From Pseudomonas citronellolis (GTDB taxonomy: Bacteria > Pseudomonadota > Gammaproteobacteria > Pseudomonadales > Pseudomonadaceae), in assembly GCF_029335315.1 (NCBI RefSeq), contig NZ_JARJLT010000343.1, positions 19,544-83,543 on the forward strand: a DNA stretch of 64,000 bases, in the 5' to 3' direction. The notes below the pieces were generated by a model. It was not told where the DNA came from. It saw only the letters and a list, made by a program, of their open reading frames with translations, and ran no database searches. Position 1 is the first letter of the stretch. Every line of letters starts with the position of its first letter. The translations under genes were made by a program, and so were the position numbers. Shown here one piece after another: positions 31,005-41,634 of this stretch.

Positions 31005-31571
31005 TTAGGCCTTGACGCGGGACTTGTACTCGCCGGTGCGGGTATCGATCTCGATGGAGTCGCCGATTTCGCAGAACGCGGAAACCTGCACCTCGGCACC
31101 GTTCTTCAGGCGGGCGGTCTTCATGACCTTGCCGGAAGTGTCGCCACGGACGGCCGGCTCGGTGTAGACGATTTCACGAACGATGGTGGTCGGCAGTTCG
31201 ACGGAGATCACCTTGTCGTTGTAGAAGACCGCTTCGCAGACGTCGGTCATGCCGTCTTCGATGAAGGTCAGCACGCCTTCCAGATCGTCTTTCTCGATCT
31301 CGTACTGGTTGAACTCGTTGTCCATGAAGACGTAGAGCGGGTCCGCGAAGTAGGTGTAGGTCACTTCCTTGCGGTCGAGGATGATCGGCTCCAGCTTGTC
31401 GTCGGCCTTGAACACGGTCTCGGTACCGGCGCCGGTCAGCAGGTTCTTCAGCTTCATCTTGACGACGGCGCTGTTGCGGCCGGATTTGTTGAACTCGGCC
31501 TTCTGGATGACCCAGGGGGCGCCATTGATGTTGGCAACCTGGCCTGCGCGGAACTCTTGAGCGGTTTTCAT
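31005..31571 (-). CDS. efp: Translation elongation factor P
   Basis: 188 residues. Rescues ribosomes stalled at polyproline. The loop that reaches the peptidyl-transferase centre carries Arg32 ([10 protein letters not shown]), the residue that is rhamnosylated in Pseudomonas, instead of the lysine of E. coli. Start 31571 ([17 protein letters not shown]) is standard; the longer frame overlaps earP. Its modifying enzyme earP is immediately upstream, 43 bases away. Confidence 0.97.
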   Translation of the reverse strand: MKTAQEFRAGQVANINGAPWVIQKAEFNKSGRNSAVVKMKLKNLLTGAGTETVFKADDKLEPIILDRKEVTYTYFADPLYVFMDNEFNQYEIEKDDLEGVLTFIEDGMTDVCEAVFYNDKVISVELPTTIVREIVYTEPAVRGDTSGKVMKTARLKNGAEVQVSAFCEIGDSIEIDTRTGEYKSRVKA

Positions 31572-31614
31572 ACGAATATCCGATTTGGATGGGTGACAAA
31601 AAACAGGGGACGTA

Positions 31615-32745
31615 TCATAGCCAATTTGTATAAAAACGCACCAGCCCCGTGGCGAGATCCGCCTCCGCCGCCCGCTCGGCGCTCCAGCGCGCGGCCCAAT
31701 CCCGCCAGCCAGGCGCCTGGCGTTCCAGCCCGGCCCAGGCCGTGGCCAGGTCGCCACGCCCGTTCCAGGCTTCCCAGAACCGCACGAGCGCACCCCTGAG
31801 CGCCTCGTCCATACCCTCGGTGTAGAGAGCCAGGAAGGCTTCCAGCTTGTCCAGGTGAACGCCCTCCTCCTGTTCATAGATGTGCCAGACGAACGGCTTG
31901 CCCGCCCAGAGCGCGCGAACGAACGAATCCTCGCCGCGCACGGCGTTGAAATCGCAGCTCCACAGCAGCAGGTCATAGTCCTCCTGGCGGACGAACGGCA
32001 GCACCTGGACGCGCAGGTGGCCGCGCCGCAGGCATTCGCCCACCGTCAGACCCGGCACGCCGAGCCAGCGGGCGACGTCGCCGAGCACTCGCCCTTCGGG
32101 CACCAACAGCAGCGTAGCGCGCGCGGCGCCGGCCAAGGCGTCCAGCCACGACGGCAGCGCCGCGTTCTCATAGGCGAACAGCGAGAACAGGCGCTCGCCC
32201 TCCTCTACCTGCACGCCCTGGGCGGCGAGAAACGCCCCGGCTCGCGCCGGATCGGCCTGGAAGGCGTCGCGTCGCTCGATCAGCCGCGCCTCGCGCAGCA
32301 AGCCGCCGACGCCCTGGCCGAAACCGGGAAAATAGAAGAACTTCTGCAGCCCGCCGGGCTGCAGCGACGGCAAGCCATGGCAGGAGGCGACCCAGCCCTC
32401 GGCGCTGAGGTATTCCAGGTTGAGCCACAGCGACGGCCGCGGTCGCCGCTGCATCGCCTCTACATAGGCCGGCGGCAACGGGCAGGCGAAGGCCTCGATG
32501 ACCACGTCGGCGGCCGGCGTGTCCTGCCAGAGGGCCGGCCACAGGCGAACGTCGACGCCCGCCTGGACCTGCCGCGCCGCGCCGACGTCGGCCTGCGGGC
32601 ACAGGCGCGCGAAGGAATGCAGATCGTCGACCCACAGGCGCACGTCCTGGCCGTGCTCGCCGGCCAGCTGGCGCGCCAGGCGCCAGGTCACGCCTATGTC
32701 ACCGTAGTTGTCCACCACGCAGCAGAATATGTCCCAGCTCGCCAT
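31615..32745 (-). CDS. earP: EF-P arginine rhamnosyltransferase EarP
   Basis: 376 residues, the length of known EarP. Inverting GT-B-fold enzyme that moves rhamnose from dTDP-L-rhamnose to Arg32 of EF-P. The N-terminal acceptor-binding part shows [21 protein letters not shown] with the catalytic Asp region. The C-terminal dTDP-rhamnose site is in [25 protein letters not shown]. Start 32745 gives MASWDIFCC, the family start. It is upstream of efp, an arrangement typical of this EF-P class. Confidence 0.95.
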   Translation of the reverse strand: MASWDIFCCVVDNYGDIGVTWRLARQLAGEHGQDVRLWVDDLHSFARLCPQADVGAARQVQAGVDVRLWPALWQDTPAADVVIEAFACPLPPAYVEAMQRRPRPSLWLNLEYLSAEGWVASCHGLPSLQPGGLQKFFYFPGFGQGVGGLLREARLIERRDAFQADPARAGAFLAAQGVQVEEGERLFSLFAYENAALPSWLDALAGAARATLLLVPEGRVLGDVARWLGVPGLTVGECLRRGHLRVQVLPFVRQEDYDLLLWSCDFNAVRGEDSFVRALWAGKPFVWHIYEQEEGVHLDKLEAFLALYTEGMDEALRGALVRFWEAWNGRGDLATAWAGLERQAPGWRDWAARWSAERAAEADLATGLVRFYTNWL

Positions 32746-32842
32746 CGCACTCGCCTGTCCAGGTAAGCCGCCAGTGTAACAAGGCGGACGCCCGCGATTT
32801 CCCCCCGGCCACCTTAAGCCGATGAATCCGTTGAAAAAACAT

Positions 32843-32871
32843 TTGCCTTTAGGAAAGCCTTTGAGTAAAGT
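32843..32871 (+). promoter_or_regulatory. Promoter of tRNA-Ser
   Basis: TTGCCT (32843-32848), 17 bases, TAAAGT (32866-32871), then a GC-rich discriminator GCGCGCC as in stable-RNA promoters; 35 bases before the tRNA. Confidence 0.72.
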
Positions 32872-32905
32872 GCGCGCCTCGACAGACACAGCGCTGTCGA
32901 AACAC

Positions 32906-32995
32906 GGTGAGGTGTCCGAGTGGCTGAAGGAGCACGCCTGGAAAGTGTGTATACGGGAGACCGTATCGAGGGTTCGAATCCCTCCCTCACCGCCA
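32906..32995 (+). tRNA. tRNA-Ser (anticodon GGA)
   Basis: 90 bases with CCA. Acceptor GGTGAGG pairs with CCTCACC; the anticodon loop reads CTGGAAA and the long variable arm is typical of serine. Followed by its own terminator. Confidence 0.97.
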
Positions 32996-33001
32996 CATCT
33001 A

Positions 33002-33041
33002 AAAGCCCGGTTGACTGATGAAGTTAACCGGGCTTTTTCGT
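33002..33041 (+). terminator. Terminator after tRNA-Ser
   Basis: AAAGCCCGGTTGAC pairs with GTTAACCGGGCTTT, followed by TTTCG. Confidence 0.85.
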
Positions 33042-33403
33042 TTCCGCTCGACGCAGCTGCAATGTCCTCTCAATTGGCGACCGGTGTAACCCGCCAATAG
33101 TTCCCCCAGACTTTCGTCCTATCGCGATTAAGCATTAGTTCGACGCGCTATACTCAAGCACCTTGTCCACCTCCTGACTATCTCCGTCAGCCCCGGCGCA
33201 GGGGCACCCGAGACAGTTTGCACATTTTTTGCACAACTTCCGTGACAATTAACTGTTCAACCGGGTCAGGCATAAAAAAAAAGTGCCGTACTTGCGCTTG
33301 GTCAGTTTACTTACTACAAGTAATGAGTACTATGTAGGCCGGCTAATTTCCCAGTCCCATGGGAAATTGCTTTAATGGAAATGTCCACCTTAAGGGGAAC
33401 ACG
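33042..33403 (+). other. AT-rich upstream region of oprI
   Basis: A stretch of about 360 bases without a gene, notably AT-rich for this genome. It holds an A9 tract near 33276, two direct TTGCACA repeats at about 33218-33235, and several promoter-like combinations within 33290-33340 (for example TTGGTC, 17 bases, TAATGA). A TATACT at about 33149 may mark a distal start. A strong, complex promoter is expected for the most abundant lipoprotein of the cell. I cannot fix the start point. Confidence 0.4.
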
Positions 33404-33655
33404 ATGAACAACGTTCTGAAATTCTCTGCTCTGGCTCTGGCTGCTGTTCTGGCCACCGGTTGCAGCAGCCACTCGAAAGAAACCGAAGCCCGTCTGACCG
33501 CTACTGAAGACGCCGCTGCTCGCGCTCAAGCCCGTGCTGACGAAGCCTACCGTCACGCTGACGAAGCGCTGGCCGCTGCTCAGAAAGCCCAGCAGACTGC
33601 TGACGAGGCTAACGAGCGCGCTCTGCGTATGCTGGACAAAGCCAGCCGCAAGTAA
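33404..33655 (+). CDS. oprI: Major outer-membrane lipoprotein OprI (Lpp type)
   Basis: 83 residues. Signal peptide with lipobox AVLATGCSS; the mature part is one alpha-helical coiled coil built of Ala-rich repeats ([19 protein letters not shown]) ending in KASRK, whose last Lys can be joined to peptidoglycan. Start 33404 follows AAGGGG. Codon choice is the biased set of very highly expressed genes (CTG, GCT, AAA, CGT), unlike neighbours. An L,D-transpeptidase gene that could catalyse the Lpp link lies next door. Confidence 0.97.
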   Translation: MNNVLKFSALALAAVLATGCSSHSKETEARLTATEDAAARAQARADEAYRHADEALAAAQKAQQTADEANERALRMLDKASRK

Positions 33656-33675
33656 TAGATCTTCGGATCTGTTGG

Positions 33676-33704
33676 AAAGCCGACCTTTCGAGGTCGGCTT
33701 TTTT
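33676..33704 (+). terminator. Terminator after oprI
   Basis: AAGCCGACC-TTTCG-AGGTCGGCTT followed by TTTT. Confidence 0.9.
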
Positions 33705-33730
33705 ATTGCCTGGTGTTTTCCCCGGGCAAG

Positions 33731-33766
33731 AAAAAACCCGCGGACCTTCGGCCAGCGGGTTCTTCG
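33731..33766 (-). terminator. Terminator of the L,D-transpeptidase gene
   Basis: Minus strand: AACCCGC...GCGGGTT with an inner stem and TTTTTTC after it. Confidence 0.85.
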
Positions 33767-33783
33767 TTACGACGCAGAAGCGA

Positions 33784-34755
33784 TCAGGGCAGTTGGGTCG
33801 GCTCGCTGGCCGCCATCGAGGCCGGCGCCGGCTGCTGCGGCTGGGCGATGGCCACCGGCAGGCCGTCTTCGGCGGCCACCACTTCACGCACCACGTTCCA
33901 GTCCATCTGCATCTGGTTGGCGATGTCTTCGCGCTTGAGCAGGGCGTTGATCACCGCGGTGTGCTTGTCCACCACCGACGGGTTGCCGTGGTCGTCGATC
34001 GGGGTGTGGGCCTCGAGGTAGATCTTGCCCTCGCTGCGACCGAACTTGTACGGCTCGTTGATGATGCGCACCGACGTGCCGACCGGCACCAGCGGGAACA
34101 GCTCGGTCACGTCGCCGTTGTACATGCGGAAGCAGCCGTGGCTGGTGCGGGTGCCGATGCCGAACTTCTTGTTCGAACCGTGGATCAGGTAGCCCGGCAC
34201 GCCCAGAGCCATCTTGTACGGCCCCAGCGGGTTGTCCGGGCCCGGCGGGATGACGGTCGGCAGCGGGTCGCCGTCGGCGGCGTGCTCGGCGCGGATCGAG
34301 GCCGGCGGATACCAGGCCGGATCCTTGGTCTTGGCGACGATGCTGGTGTGAGCGATCGGCGAACCCCAGCCCTCGCGACCGATACCCAGCGGGTAGGTGT
34401 AGACGACGTTCTTGCCTTTCGGGAAGTAGTACAGGCGGTACTCGGCAATGTTGATCACGATGCCTTCGCGCGGACCCGGCGGCAGGATGAAGCGGGTCGG
34501 AATGATGACCTCGGTGCCCACGCCCGGCAGCCAGGCGTCGACGCCCGGGTTGGCGGCGATCATTTCCTGGTAGCCCAGGTCATAGGTCTGGCCAAGGTCG
34601 GCGAAGGTATCTTCGTACTTGGCCTTGATTACCTGCACCTGGCCGACGATATCTTCGCCGGGCGCCGGCAACGGCAGCTCGAGGGCAGAAACGGGGCCGG
34701 CCGAAAGCAGCGCGGCGAAAGACAGCGAGCAGGCGGCAATTACGCGCGACAACAT
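33784..34755 (-). CDS. L,D-transpeptidase (YkuD/ErfK family)
   Basis: 323 residues. Signal peptide at 1-25, a LysM-like peptidoglycan-binding segment (about 35-85: VKYEDTF-type, YDLGYQEMIAANPGVDAWLPG), then the YkuD catalytic domain with HGSNKKFGIGTRTSHGC (catalytic Cys). It acts in the periplasm to form 3-3 cross-links or to attach OprI to peptidoglycan. Start 34755 gives the signal peptide; 26 more codons are open upstream. Convergent with oprI. Confidence 0.93.
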   Translation of the reverse strand: MLSRVIAACSLSFAALLSAGPVSALELPLPAPGEDIVGQVQVIKAKYEDTFADLGQTYDLGYQEMIAANPGVDAWLPGVGTEVIIPTRFILPPGPREGIVINIAEYRLYYFPKGKNVVYTYPLGIGREGWGSPIAHTSIVAKTKDPAWYPPASIRAEHAADGDPLPTVIPPGPDNPLGPYKMALGVPGYLIHGSNKKFGIGTRTSHGCFRMYNGDVTELFPLVPVGTSVRIINEPYKFGRSEGKIYLEAHTPIDDHGNPSVVDKHTAVINALLKREDIANQMQMDWNVVREVVAAEDGLPVAIAQPQQPAPASMAASEPTQLP

Positions 34756-34829
34756 CCGAGGATCCTTGACGAGAACAGTTGGCTGAGGGGGCAATAGTGT
34801 AACACTCAGACCCCGTTCTCCGGGAGAGT

Positions 34830-35108
34830 TCAAAGCAGCCAGGCGAAGCGCTGGCCGCGTTTCTCCAGATCAAGACGTTTCAGGCACTCCGCGCACAGCC
34901 GGCGATCGCGCAGGAAATCGCGCCGCGCCTCGCGCCAGAGCGGTTGCGCCGGCAGCAGCCCGCCGCACAAGGTGCGATCACCCGAAGTCCCCAGCTCCAG
35001 TTGCCGGGCGACGAGATGCACGCGCACCTCACGACAGGCGAACAGATCGAGCTGCGAGTCGGGTTCGATCAACTGGTAGGCGAAGAGGGTCCAGGCGGGG
35101 CGGGACAT
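34830..35108 (-). CDS. Hypothetical protein (PA2855-like position)
   Basis: 92 residues, no signal or membrane segment. Contains a C-terminal CAECL and other Cys (CREV, LCGG), rich in Arg and Leu. No family recognised. Start 35108 has no strong ribosome site but avoids the frame extension. It sits between the transpeptidase and tesA, where P. aeruginosa also has a small gene. Confidence 0.65.
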   Translation of the reverse strand: MSRPAWTLFAYQLIEPDSQLDLFACREVRVHLVARQLELGTSGDRTLCGGLLPAQPLWREARRDFLRDRRLCAECLKRLDLEKRGQRFAWLL

Positions 35109-35181
35109 GGTGGCTCCTGAAGGGTGCGCAAACATACTGGAAAGCCCCCGCGCGGGGAAGCCTCGCGAAGCCTCCAGTGAC

Positions 35182-35787
35182 CTACAGCAGAGGCTTGAGC
35201 TGCGGCCAGACGTTGTCGAGCAGGCGCGGCTGCGCCACCGCCGCCGGATGGATGCCGTCGGCCTGCATCATCTGCGGCACCCCACCGACGCCTTCGAGGA
35301 AGAACGGCACCAGCGGCACCCCGCCCTGCTCGGCCACCTGCCGGTAGACCTGGGCGAAGGCGCGGGTGTAGCGCTCGCCATAATTGGGCGGCAGCTGCAT
35401 GCCCAGCAACAGCACCTTGGCCCCGGCCTGGCGCGAGGCCGCGACCATCGAAGCAAGATTCTGTTGCAATTGCTGTGGCGGCTGCCCGCGCAGACCGTCG
35501 TTGCCGCCCAGCTCGATCACCACGACGCTCGGCTTGTCCGTGGAAAGCAGCGCCGGCAGGCGCGCCAGGCCGCCCGCGCTGGTGTCGCCGCTGATCGAGG
35601 CGTTGACCACGCGGTAGTCCAGCCCTTCCTGTTTCAGGCGATTGTCCAGCAGGGCGACCCAGCCCTGGCCGGTATCCACGCCCAAACCGGCGCTGATACT
35701 ATCGCCGACGACCAGCAGCGTCTGCGCCGCGGCTTGCTGGGCGACCAGCAGCAACGCCAGGCAGACGCTCGATAGCCATGCACGCAT
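35182..35787 (-). CDS. tesA: Periplasmic acyl-CoA thioesterase / lysophospholipase TesA
   Basis: 201 residues. SGNH hydrolase. Signal peptide at 1-21 (SSVCLALLLVAQQAAA), Ser in VVGDSISAGLG (block I), Gly in SISGDTSAGG, Asn in IELGGNDGLRG and the Asp-x-x-His in DGIHPAA. Start 35787 fits the signal peptide; an ATG four codons earlier is possible. Its start is only 10 bases from the start of the divergent ABC ATPase gene, as in E. coli tesA-ybbA. Confidence 0.95.
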   Translation of the reverse strand: MRAWLSSVCLALLLVAQQAAAQTLLVVGDSISAGLGVDTGQGWVALLDNRLKQEGLDYRVVNASISGDTSAGGLARLPALLSTDKPSVVVIELGGNDGLRGQPPQQLQQNLASMVAASRQAGAKVLLLGMQLPPNYGERYTRAFAQVYRQVAEQGGVPLVPFFLEGVGGVPQMMQADGIHPAAVAQPRLLDNVWPQLKPLL

Positions 35788-35797
35788 CGGACCCTCC

Positions 35798-36481
<684 letters not shown>

Positions 36482-36485
36482 ACCG

Positions 36486-38984
36486 ATGAAGTCGCTGCCG
36501 CTGTCGCGCCTGTGCGGCCTGGCCCTGCGCCAACTGCTGCGCGAATGGCGCAGCGGCGAGCTACGCGTGCTGTTCTTCGCCCTGCTGGTGGCGGTGGCCG
36601 CCAGCTCCGCCATCGGCTACTTCAGCGCCCGGCTGAACGGCGCCATGCTGGTTCGCGCCGCCGAATTCCTCGGCGCCGACCTGGTGCTCAGCGGCACCCA
36701 GCCGGCCACCCCGCAACAGATCGACACGGGCAAGCGGCTGGGCCTGCGCCACGCCTACAGCGTCGAGTTCTCCAGCGTCATCGCCACCGACCAGGGCATC
36801 CAGCTGAGCAGCGTCAAGGCGGTGGACGACGACTATCCGCTGCGCGGCGAACTGAAGAGCGCCCCGGCGCCGCTGGAAGCCGAAAGCCCCGGCGGCCGGC
36901 CGCAGCCGGGCGAGGTGTGGGTCGAGGCGCGGCTGCTCAACAGCCTCGACCTCAAGGTCGGCGACAGCGTCGAGATCGGCCGCCAGGACCTGCGCATCGC
37001 CCGCGTGCTGACCTACGAGCCGGACCGCGCCGGCGACTTCTACAGCCTCACCCCGCGCGTGATGATGAACCTGCACGACCTGCAGGCCACCGGCGTGGTG
37101 CAGCCGGGCAGCCGAGTACGTTACCGCGACCTCTGGGAAGGCGACGCGGGCGCCCTGCAACGTTATCGCAGCACCGTACAGCCGGGGCTGGCCGCCAACC
37201 AGCAACTGCTCGACGCGCACCACGGCAACCGCCAGATCGGCGACGCCCTGGAGCGCGCCGAGCGCTACCTGAACCTCGCCAGCCTGGCCGCCATCCTCCT
37301 CGCCGGAGTGGCGGTGGCGCTGTCGGCCAACCGCTTCGCCAACCGCCGCTTCGACGCCAGCGCCCTGCTCCGCTGCCTGGGCCTGTCGCGCCGCGAGGCC
37401 CTCCTTCTATATGGCCTGCAACTGTTCAGCCTGGGCCTGGCGGCCAGCCTGCTGGGTGCCGCCATCGGCTACCTGGCGCAACTGGGCCTGGTGACCCTGC
37501 TGGGCGACCTGCTACCGCCGCAGATCCCGCCGGCCGGCGCCTTCCCGGCGATCGCCGGGGTGGCCACCGGGCTGGTGGCCCTGGCCGGCTTCGCCCTGCC
37601 ACCACTGGCCGCCCTCGGCCGCGTGCCGCCACTGCGGGTGCTGCGCAGCGACCTGCTGCCGGTGCCGATGCGCAGCTGGCTGGCCTATGGCTGCGCGCTG
37701 CTGGCGCTGGGCCTGATCATGTGGCGACTGAGCCTGGACCTGCGCCTGACCCTGGCGCTGCTCGGTGGCGGCGTGATCGCCGCGGCCATCCTCGGCGGCC
37801 TGCTGCTGCTCGCGCTGAACGGCCTGCGCCGCCTGCTGGCGCGCGCCAGCCTGCCCTGGCGCCTGGGTCTCGGCCAACTGCTGCGGCACCCGCTGGCCGC
37901 CGCCGGGCAGAGCCTGGCCTTCGGCCTGATCCTGCTGGCCATGGCGCTGATCGCCCTGCTGCGCGGCGAGCTGCTGGACACCTGGCACGCCCAGCTACCG
38001 GCCAACGCGCCCAACTACTTCGCGCTGAACATCCTGCCGGCGGAGAAGGACGCCTTCGAAAGCCGCGTGCGCGCCCTGTCGCCCAACGCCGAGGGGCTGT
38101 TCCCGATGGTCCCCGGCCGGCTGGTCGCGGTGAACGGCCAGCCGGTGCAGACCCTCAGCGAGGATGTGCGCAGCGAACGCGCCCTGCAGCGCGACCTGGG
38201 CCTGACCTGGGCGCAGCAGCTGCCCGCCGGCAACCAACTGGTCGCCGGCAGCTGGTGGAGCGCGCAGGCGAGCGAGCTCCCCGGCGTCTCGGTCGAGGAG
38301 AAGCTCGCCGCCAACCTCGGCATCAAGCTCGGCGACCGCCTGAGCTTCAACGTCGCCGGGCAGACCCGCGAAGTCCGGGTGCAGAGCCTGCGCTCGGTGA
38401 AGTGGGACAACTTCCAGCCGAACTTCTTCATGGTCTTCCAGCCCGGCACCCTCGCCGACCTGCCGGTGACCTACCTGACCAGCTTCTACCTGCCGAGCGC
38501 CGACCAGCGCAGCGCCATCGAGCTGGCCCGCGCCTTCCCCACCGTGACCCTGCTGCCGGTGGACGTACTGCTGGCGCAGCTGCGCAGCATTCTCGACCAG
38601 GTCACCCTGGCCGTGGAGTACGTGCTGGTGTTCGTCCTCGCCGCCGGTTTCGCCGTGCTCTTCGCCGGCCTCCAGGCGACCCTCGACGAGCGCCTGCGCC
38701 AGGGCGCCCTGCTGCGCGCCCTGGGCGCCGGACGCGAGCTGCTGCAACGTACCCGGCGCAGCGAGTTCGCCCTGCTCGGCGCGGTCAGCGGGCTGCTCGC
38801 GGCCCTGGGCTGCGAGCTGATCAGCTTCCTGCTCTACAGCCAGGTCTTCCAGTTGCCCTGGCGGCCTCACCCGTGGCTGCTCGGCCTGCCGCTGCTGGGC
38901 GCTGTGCTGGTGGGCGGCGCCGGCCTGTTCGGCACCCGCAAGGCGCTGAGCCTGAGCCCGCTGCGCCTGTTGCGCGAAGGCTGA
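36486..38984 (+). CDS. ABC transporter permease (YbbP, FtsX-like)
   Basis: 832 residues. One N-terminal transmembrane helix, a large periplasmic domain (about 45-255), and helices around 265-400, 470-500 and 715-830, forming two FtsX-type repeats. This fits the YbbP permease paired with YbbA. Begins 4 bases after the ATPase stop. An alternative frame of similar length through this gene (36512-39034) is an artefact of high GC. Confidence 0.92.
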   Translation: MKSLPLSRLCGLALRQLLREWRSGELRVLFFALLVAVAASSAIGYFSARLNGAMLVRAAEFLGADLVLSGTQPATPQQIDTGKRLGLRHAYSVEFSSVIATDQGIQLSSVKAVDDDYPLRGELKSAPAPLEAESPGGRPQPGEVWVEARLLNSLDLKVGDSVEIGRQDLRIARVLTYEPDRAGDFYSLTPRVMMNLHDLQATGVVQPGSRVRYRDLWEGDAGALQRYRSTVQPGLAANQQLLDAHHGNRQIGDALERAERYLNLASLAAILLAGVAVALSANRFANRRFDASALLRCLGLSRREALLLYGLQLFSLGLAASLLGAAIGYLAQLGLVTLLGDLLPPQIPPAGAFPAIAGVATGLVALAGFALPPLAALGRVPPLRVLRSDLLPVPMRSWLAYGCALLALGLIMWRLSLDLRLTLALLGGGVIAAAILGGLLLLALNGLRRLLARASLPWRLGLGQLLRHPLAAAGQSLAFGLILLAMALIALLRGELLDTWHAQLPANAPNYFALNILPAEKDAFESRVRALSPNAEGLFPMVPGRLVAVNGQPVQTLSEDVRSERALQRDLGLTWAQQLPAGNQLVAGSWWSAQASELPGVSVEEKLAANLGIKLGDRLSFNVAGQTREVRVQSLRSVKWDNFQPNFFMVFQPGTLADLPVTYLTSFYLPSADQRSAIELARAFPTVTLLPVDVLLAQLRSILDQVTLAVEYVLVFVLAAGFAVLFAGLQATLDERLRQGALLRALGAGRELLQRTRRSEFALLGAVSGLLAALGCELISFLLYSQVFQLPWRPHPWLLGLPLLGAVLVGGAGLFGTRKALSLSPLRLLREG

Positions 38985-39030
38985 TAGACTCCGAAGCCCC
39001 CTCCCGCCAAAGCCGGAACCCCACCGCCCC

Positions 39031-39528
39031 ATGAGTCGCTATCGCCCGCCGCGTACCGCCGGCACCCCGTTGATCACCCCCGAAGGCGAAGCGCGCCTGC
39101 GCGCCGAACTGCACGAGCTGTGGAACGTGCGCCGGCCCCAGGTGACCCAGGCGGTGAGCGAGGCGGCCGCGCTCGGCGACCGCTCGGAGAACGCCGAATA
39201 CATCTACGGCAAGAAGATGCTGCGCGAGATCGACAGCCGCGTGCGCTTCCTGCGCAAGCGCCTGGAAAACCTCAAGGTGGTGCGCGACCGCCCGGGCGAC
39301 CCGAACAAGGTCTACTTCGGCGCCTGGGTGACCCTGGAAGACGAGGACGGCGAGCAGGCCCGCTACCGCATCGTCGGCCCGGACGAGCTGGACCTGCGCA
39401 GCAACCAGATCAGCATCGACTCCCCGCTGGCCCGAGCCCTGGTGGGCAAGGAGCTGGACGCCGAGGTGACGGTGCGCAGCCCGGCGGGCGAGAAGCTCTG
39501 GTTCGTGGTCGAGATCGACTATCCCTGA
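39031..39528 (+). CDS. greB: Transcription elongation factor GreB
   Basis: 165 residues. N-terminal coiled coil whose tip carries acidic DRSENAEY, entering the RNA polymerase channel to stimulate cleavage of backtracked RNA; C-terminal FKBP-like domain. The [13 protein letters not shown] and basic patches fit GreB rather than GreA. Follows the ABC permease after 46 bases. Confidence 0.95.
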   Translation: MSRYRPPRTAGTPLITPEGEARLRAELHELWNVRRPQVTQAVSEAAALGDRSENAEYIYGKKMLREIDSRVRFLRKRLENLKVVRDRPGDPNKVYFGAWVTLEDEDGEQARYRIVGPDELDLRSNQISIDSPLARALVGKELDAEVTVRSPAGEKLWFVVEIDYP

Positions 39529-39546
39529 CCCAGGCACACCAACTCC

Positions 39547-39594
39547 GCAGGAGCGGGCCATGCCCGCGATTCGCACGCATGGCGTGCTCCTACG
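39547..39594. repeat. Inverted REP pair
   Basis: GCAGGAGCGGGCCATGCCCG faces, on the other strand, GTAGGAGCACGCCATGCGTG. Lies between the 3' ends of greB and the next gene. Confidence 0.85.
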
Positions 39595-39610
39595 AAGAAA
39601 GCGGAGCGGG

Positions 39611-39940
39611 TTACAGCGCCGGCGGGCGCCGGGTGATCAGGCCCTGGCGGGCGACGCGGGTCAGTTCGTGGACCAGGGTTTCCAGTTCCTCGGCGCACGG
39701 CGCGTGGACCACGGCGAAGTCGAAATGGTCGCTGGGGAAGCGGGCGATCTCGGCGAGGCCACTGGCGAACTGGATGAGGAAGGTGCGCGAGCCCTGCCAG
39801 CGTTTCGGCCAGCCTTCGAGGTAGCGAACCAGGGTCGGCTGGTGATTGCCGCTGAGGAGGATGCGCGGGTTGCGCCGCAGCAGGCCGGTAGTGATGGGGG
39901 CCAGGCGCACTTGGGGATTGGCACGGGTCATGAGTGTCAT
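39611..39940 (-). CDS. Hypothetical protein
   Basis: 109 residues, no signal peptide. Contains LLSGNHQPTLVRYLEGWPK and HFDFAVVHAPCAEELETLV; the pattern suggests a small alpha/beta protein, but no family is recognised. Start 39940 (MTLMTRANPQ) follows GGAG closely; the second Met, three codons on, has better spacing. It may be transcribed alone. Confidence 0.7.
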   Translation of the reverse strand: MTLMTRANPQVRLAPITTGLLRRNPRILLSGNHQPTLVRYLEGWPKRWQGSRTFLIQFASGLAEIARFPSDHFDFAVVHAPCAEELETLVHELTRVARQGLITRRPPAL

Positions 39941-40121
39941 GTCTCCGCCTCTTGGGTCCTGCTGGACGCGGCGAGAGGCACACCGAACCAGCGCTTTAGC
40001 GGTATTTCGACACCAGCCGGTGTCCGCGCCCCGCAAGTTGCTACTTAAATCGGCGCTGTGCGGCATCCTAGAGAAGCCCCGACGATACTGTCAAGGCGAC
40101 TTCCGGATGACGAGAGCCCCC

Positions 40122-40658
40122 ATGAGCACCCCACCCCTGCGCCTGTTCTTCGCCCTGCCCTGCCCGGACGAAATCCGTGCGCCACTGGCGGCCTGGCGCG
40201 ACGGCTTGGCCATCGACGGCCAGCCGGTAGCGGCGGCCAACCTGCACCTCACCCTGGCCTTCCTCGGCGCGGTGCCGCGCGCCCGCAAGGCCGAACTGCT
40301 GGCTTTGGGCGCGAGCATGCCGCGCATACCCTTCGAGCTGCGCCTGGAGCGCCTGGAACTGTGGCGCAACGGCATCCTGCACCTGGCGCCAGCCAGCATC
40401 CCCGAAGCGCTGCCGAGCCTGGTCCACGCACTGCACGACACCTTGCGCGCCGCCGGCTTCGAGATCGAGCGACGGCCCTTTCGCCCGCACCTGACCCTGG
40501 CGCGGCATTGTCGCCGCGCACCGGACGGCGCGGCGCAATTCGCCTGGCCGGCTCGCGAGCTGGCGCTGTACAGCTCGGAAAACGGCCCGCACGGTACGCA
40601 CTACCGCACCATCGGGCGCTGGCCGCTGGACGGCGAGGCGACGTTCAGCCGCGATTGA
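40122..40658 (+). CDS. thpR: RNA 2',3'-cyclic phosphodiesterase (ThpR/LigT)
   Basis: 178 residues of the 2H phosphoesterase family. Both HxT motifs are present (HLTLAFLG and HLTLARH). Hydrolyses 2',3'-cyclic phosphate ends of RNA and shows weak 2'-5' ligase activity. Start 40122 (MSTPPLRLFFALPC) is chosen; an ATG five codons before is possible. Its last 14 bases overlap the convergent LysR gene. Confidence 0.9.
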   Translation: MSTPPLRLFFALPCPDEIRAPLAAWRDGLAIDGQPVAAANLHLTLAFLGAVPRARKAELLALGASMPRIPFELRLERLELWRNGILHLAPASIPEALPSLVHALHDTLRAAGFEIERRPFRPHLTLARHCRRAPDGAAQFAWPARELALYSSENGPHGTHYRTIGRWPLDGEATFSRD

Positions 40659-41541
40659 GCGCGGCCCAGCCCTCGGCGTAATCGAGGAAACGACGCAGGC
40701 CGGCGGTGGGGTACTTGTCCACATGCAGTGCGCGGAAGAAGGTGCGCCGCAAGGGCCCGAGGGGATTGTCCAGGGCGACCAGCTCGCCACGCGCCAGCTC
40801 GTCCGCCACCACCCGCCGCGACAGGCAACTGATGCCGGCGCCGCTGGCCACCAGGTGCTTGATCGCCTCGGCGTTGCTCACTTCCAGCGGCGCCGACAGG
40901 CTGCCCAGGCGCGGCAGCACTTGCTGCTCGAAGGTGACGCGGGTACCCGAGCCGGCCTCGCGCAGTACCCAGCGCGCCGCCGCGAGTTGCTCGAAGGTCA
41001 GCGTCGCCTGGCGCGCCAGCGGGTGATCCGGTGCGGCGACCAGCAGCAGTTCGTCCTCCACCCAGGGCAGCAACTGCACCTGCGGATGCTGGATGGGCGC
41101 CTCGATATAGGCTACGTCGAGGCGGAACTCGCAGAGCGCGGCGAGAATCTCGCGGCTGTTGGCAACCTGCAGCTGCAGGCGGCTGTCGGGCAGCTCGGCG
41201 AGGAAGCCGGCCATCACCTGCGGCAGCAGGTAGCCACCGATGCTGCGGCTGGCGCCTAGCGCCAGCTGCACCGGCGCGTGCTGGAACAGGGCTTCCAGCT
41301 CCGCGCTCTGGTCCAGCAGCGCACAAGCCTTGGGATACAGCGCCCGGCCGTTGTCGTTCAGCGCCAGGCGCTTGCCGCTGCGGTCGAACAGCCGCGTCTG
41401 CAGGGCCCGCTCCAGCTCCTGCAGGGCCTGGCTGGCCGCCGATTGCGAAAGCGCGATGGCCGCCGCGGCCTGGGTGACGTTGCCATGCTCGGCGATGGCG
41501 GCGAAGGTGGCGAGCTGGCGGAGGGTGATGCGCGGGCCCAT
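40645..41541 (-). CDS. LysR-family regulator (YeiE-like)
   Basis: 298 residues. Winged helix ATFAAIAEHGNVTQAAAAIALSQSAASQALQELE, then a CysB-like effector domain. Divergent from a YeiH-type exporter, the same pairing as yeiE-yeiH of E. coli. The 93-base gap has AT-rich ATCCAATAAGAACAATCC where a LysR box is expected. Confidence 0.9.
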   Translation of the reverse strand: MGPRITLRQLATFAAIAEHGNVTQAAAAIALSQSAASQALQELERALQTRLFDRSGKRLALNDNGRALYPKACALLDQSAELEALFQHAPVQLALGASRSIGGYLLPQVMAGFLAELPDSRLQLQVANSREILAALCEFRLDVAYIEAPIQHPQVQLLPWVEDELLLVAAPDHPLARQATLTFEQLAAARWVLREAGSGTRVTFEQQVLPRLGSLSAPLEVSNAEAIKHLVASGAGISCLSRRVVADELARGELVALDNPLGPLRRTFFRALHVDKYPTAGLRRFLDYAEGWAALNRG

Positions 41542-41634
41542 ATCGACAAAACCGTTTGATCCAATAAGAACAATCCGTTTTTACACTAAGCGAGCGGCGC
41601 GCACCATGACTGCACCTTACACAAGGAGCCCGTC

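Noticed and set aside
33210..33240. Two TTGCACA direct repeats upstream of oprI as a regulator site
   Set aside because: Only two short copies in AT-rich DNA; not enough to call an operator.
36512..39034. Open frame of 840 codons overlapping the ABC permease
   Set aside because: Same strand, shifted frame; Arg, Pro and Ala rich. The permease frame carries real membrane helices.
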